Shown here piece after piece: positions 62,265 through 64,000 of a stretch of DNA of 64,000 nt (position 1 is the first letter of the stretch; the number at the start of each line of letters is the position of its first letter). This DNA comes from Terriglobia bacterium. GTDB taxonomy: Bacteria; Acidobacteriota; Terriglobia; Acidiferrales; UBA7541. The translations under genes were made by a program, and so were the position numbers. The stretch is taken from NCBI GenBank assembly GCA_020072785.1, contig JAIQGG010000002.1:1364001-1428000 (forward strand), written 5' to 3'. A model generated the notes under the pieces. It made no database searches and was not told the DNA's origin. It saw only the letters and a list, made by a program, of their open reading frames with translations.

Positions 62265-62798
62265 ATGTTCAAAACCCTGGTGGGTATTGTGCTGGGAGTT
62301 CTGCTGGTCGCAGCGGGAGTGGGATTTTACTTCGCTACCGGGCGCGCGCCCGTGGCCGTGACCGACCCGCCGATGCCCTTCGAAAAGAAGCTGGCGAACA
62401 TTGCGCTGCACGCCTACATCGAAAAACAGAAGCCGCAGGAGCCGGCCGTGCCCGCCGATGAAAAGAACTATCTGGCGGGTGCGCAGGTTTACAAGCAGAA
62501 CTGCGCGGTCTGCCACGGCTTGCCCGGACAGCCGAAAACGGCTATCGCTGAAGGGATGTATCCGTCGCCGCCGCAGTTGTTTCGCGGCATGGGCGTGACG
62601 GACGATCCGGCCTTTGAGACCTACATCAAGGCCCGCAACGGCATCCGTATGACGGGCATGCCAGGATTCAAGAGCCACCTGACCGATATTCAGTTGTGGC
62701 AGGTCAGCTTGCTGCTGGCCAACGCGGACAAGATTCCTGCTGCGGTCAAATCGGCCCTAGAGCCCGAAGCCGCGCCGCAGAAGCCCGCCGCGCAGTAA
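62265..62798 (+). CDS. membrane-anchored cytochrome c
   Basis: This 177-residue protein has one N-terminal helix (FKTLVGIVLGVLLVAAGVGFYFATG, uncleaved) and a class I cytochrome c domain. The haem site is CAVCH (Cys80, Cys83, His84). The distal Met is probably in MTGMPGFK (about 128-135). GAQVYKQNCAVCHGLPGQP and LWQVSLLLANADKIP are typical. It sits in the periplasm, probably as an electron carrier for a dehydrogenase or oxidase. CcmA-H of this window would mature it. Confidence 0.88.
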   Translation: MFKTLVGIVLGVLLVAAGVGFYFATGRAPVAVTDPPMPFEKKLANIALHAYIEKQKPQEPAVPADEKNYLAGAQVYKQNCAVCHGLPGQPKTAIAEGMYPSPPQLFRGMGVTDDPAFETYIKARNGIRMTGMPGFKSHLTDIQLWQVSLLLANADKIPAAVKSALEPEAAPQKPAAQ

Positions 62799-62860
62799 GC
62801 GCGGTCCACCCCCAGGGGAGCCTGGCTGCGCCACGCCTCCCTGAATCCCGCGTCGGCGCT

Positions 62861-63595
62861 TTAGCGCACCGCCAGCACTTCCGCGGCCAGCACCAGCGGA
62901 TGTTTGGTCCGTGCATTGCGCATCTGGCGAAGAATCCTCGCCTGCGCGAAGTTCGCCGCCAGAAATTCCGCGAGGAAAGCGCCGCCTTCCTTGGCTCCGG
63001 CGATTCAGGCAAACCAGTTGCTTTCGCTGGCGCACACTTCGGCGGGCAAAGGCTCGGAGAGGACCAGTTCCGCAGCATAGAGGGCCCCGCCGGGACGCAG
63101 CACGCGCGCCAGTTCACGGAAGATGGCCTCTCGCGCCGGATTCAAGTTGAAGATGCCGTTGACCAGCGCCACGTCGATGGAAGCGTCCCGGAGCGGCAGG
63201 TTCTCCGCCGCCGCCTCGCAGAACAGAACCCGGGAGAGCCCGGCTTCCTCCGCGGCCCGCCGCGCCAGGCTCAGCATCGAACGGCTGAAATCCACACCGA
63301 TTACTCTTCCCGTTGGTCCCGCGCGCCGGGCGGCCACCAGAGCGTCCAACCCCGCCCCGCATCCCACATCCAGAACCGCCGCGCCCTCCGGTATCTCGGC
63401 GCGCACGGAAACATTGGAAACCCCGGTAAACGCCTCGACCACAACCCCTGGCAGTCCCGCCAGTAACTCCTGCGGGTAACCCACGCTTTCCGCGAACGCG
63501 CGGCCCACCGGAAACGCATGCTTCCCCAGCGGATTCTCAGCCGCGACGGAATACGCCTTCCGCACGGCATCCCGAATATCTTCCGAATTTCTCAA
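62861..63595 (-). CDS. SAM methyltransferase with in-frame UGA, selenoprotein candidate
   Basis: This protein has 244 residues if UGA at 63,005-63,007 (residue 197) is read as selenocysteine. Otherwise it stops at 196. It has a class I methyltransferase fold: VLDVGCGAGLDALVAARR (motif I), VIGVDFSRSMLSLAR (motif II), LPLRDASIDVALVNGIFNLNP and LARVLRPGGALYAAEL. The N-terminal part (SVGYPQELLAGLPGVVVEAFTGV) resembles arsenite methyltransferases. The UGA falls in ESNWFA-UGA-IAGAKEGGAFL, where relatives often have Cys. The frame then continues 47 codons to TAA. A SECIS-like hairpin lies at 62,974-62,990. Confidence 0.7.
62974..62990 (-). promoter_or_regulatory. SECIS-like hairpin after the UGA
   Basis: The RNA GGAAGGC-GGC-GCUUUCC begins 15 bases after the UGA. 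It has seven pairs, one a G-U wobble, and an apical loop GGC starting 22 bases after the UGA. Bacterial SECIS elements have a G near the start of the loop and a loop 16-37 bases from the UGA, and both conditions hold here. Confidence 0.55.
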
Positions 63596-63761
63596 TTCCC
63601 TGTGCCCTCGCTGCCCATCCTCGGCAGCCTCTTAGTTCCGCATCGAGCGTGGCCGCAGATCCCAAGCGCTCAAAGTCCTCTGCACTCCACACGGGCAGAA
63701 AAACAGAGGCATCCCCGGAGGTTCTGCAAGCCGCTCTTCCCTGCCGCCGTGCGCGATGCGC

Positions 63762-64000
63762 TCAGCCGTGCAGGTCGAAGAACTGGCCCATCTTGCGGAA
63801 TTTGTCGTAGCGCTTACGGACCAGGTCCGCGGGCCCAAGCCCGCTCAATAGGGCCAGCTGCCGCTCCAGCACGGTGTCCAGAAACTGCGCCGCCGCTTCG
63901 TGGTCGGTATGCGCGCCGCCTTCGGGTTCGGGCACGATCTCGTCCACAATGCCCATCTCTTTCAGGTCCTTCGCGGTGATTTTCAGCGCCTCGGCCGCGA
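63762..64000 (-). CDS. accA: acetyl-CoA carboxylase alpha subunit, C-terminal part
   Basis: This 78-codon piece is open to the window edge. KITAKDLKEMGIVDEIVPEPEGGAHTD is the conserved C-terminal block of AccA, followed by a helical end (AAQFLDTVLERQLALLSGLG...RKRYDKFRKMGQFF). The carboxyltransferase moves the carboxyl group from biotin to acetyl-CoA for fatty-acid synthesis. The N-terminal part lies beyond 64,000. Confidence 0.85.
   Translation of the reverse strand, partial: AAEALKITAKDLKEMGIVDEIVPEPEGGAHTDHEAAAQFLDTVLERQLALLSGLGPADLVRKRYDKFRKMGQFFDLHG

Noticed and set aside
62757-63117. Alternative leftward ORFs in the 3' part of the methyltransferase
   Set aside because: They lie in other frames and have arginine-rich shadow composition, while the methyltransferase frame continues well past the UGA.

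Overview
The window is high-GC bacterial DNA. The gene set (cytochrome c maturation genes with a Cys-type CcmE, a YpdA-like reductase, stand-alone NuoI, DUF1259 next to ChrA, and very many short palindromic repeats) suggests an Acidobacteriota genome. That is inference from recalled family habits, not a database search.

Layout. (1) 1-10,021 is host core: chromate transporter (cut by the window edge), DUF1259 protein, miaB, DUF151 nuclease, MATE exporter, PilZ protein, parA-parB, a YpdA-type flavoprotein and nuoI. (2) 10,022-14,970 is a mosaic: a small gene behind a palindromic operator, two phage-like regulatory genes, an AT-rich nuclease-like gene, a candidate small RNA, then host-type MOSC and GYD genes. 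(3) 14,970-45,110 is a long, mostly rightward late region of a tailed phage of podovirus type: structural proteins, a possible small terminase, TerL, portal, scaffold-like protein, major capsid, adaptor, a 1,134-residue tail spike, tail hub, DNA-ejection-like protein, lytic transglycosylase and an Rz-like spanin. I see no integrase, repressor or replication gene, so this is a remnant, a satellite-like element or a partial prophage. Two cargo genes run against the late genes: a Fic AMP-transferase between portal and scaffold, and a PAS hybrid histidine kinase inside the tail module. (4) 45,175-49,400 is host: DsbA-like thioredoxin, nadE, erpA-type gene and NAD isocitrate dehydrogenase. (5) 60,729-49,529 (leftward) is one long haem and cytochrome operon: ccmE-F-H-I-(unknown)-A-B-C-D, hemH, a lipoprotein, ctaA, ctaB and DUF420. 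It joins haem delivery to c-type cytochromes with haem O and haem A supply for a terminal oxidase. (6) 60,806-64,000 holds two small cysteine-rich proteins, a membrane cytochrome c, a methyltransferase with an in-frame UGA, and the C-terminal end of accA.

Main points for a second look. The methyltransferase at 62,861-63,595 reads through one UGA into 47 sensible codons and has a SECIS-like hairpin just after it, so it is a selenoprotein candidate. The Fic cassette is flanked by 70-bp copies of the portal gene's 3' end. The late region starts with a promoter followed at once by a terminator, as in antitermination-controlled phages. Several families of short palindromes, some with a GTAG head like REP/REPIN elements and some with three-base loops at 27-bp spacing, have entered coding sequences in frame, including the portal, terminase, scaffold and MOSC genes.
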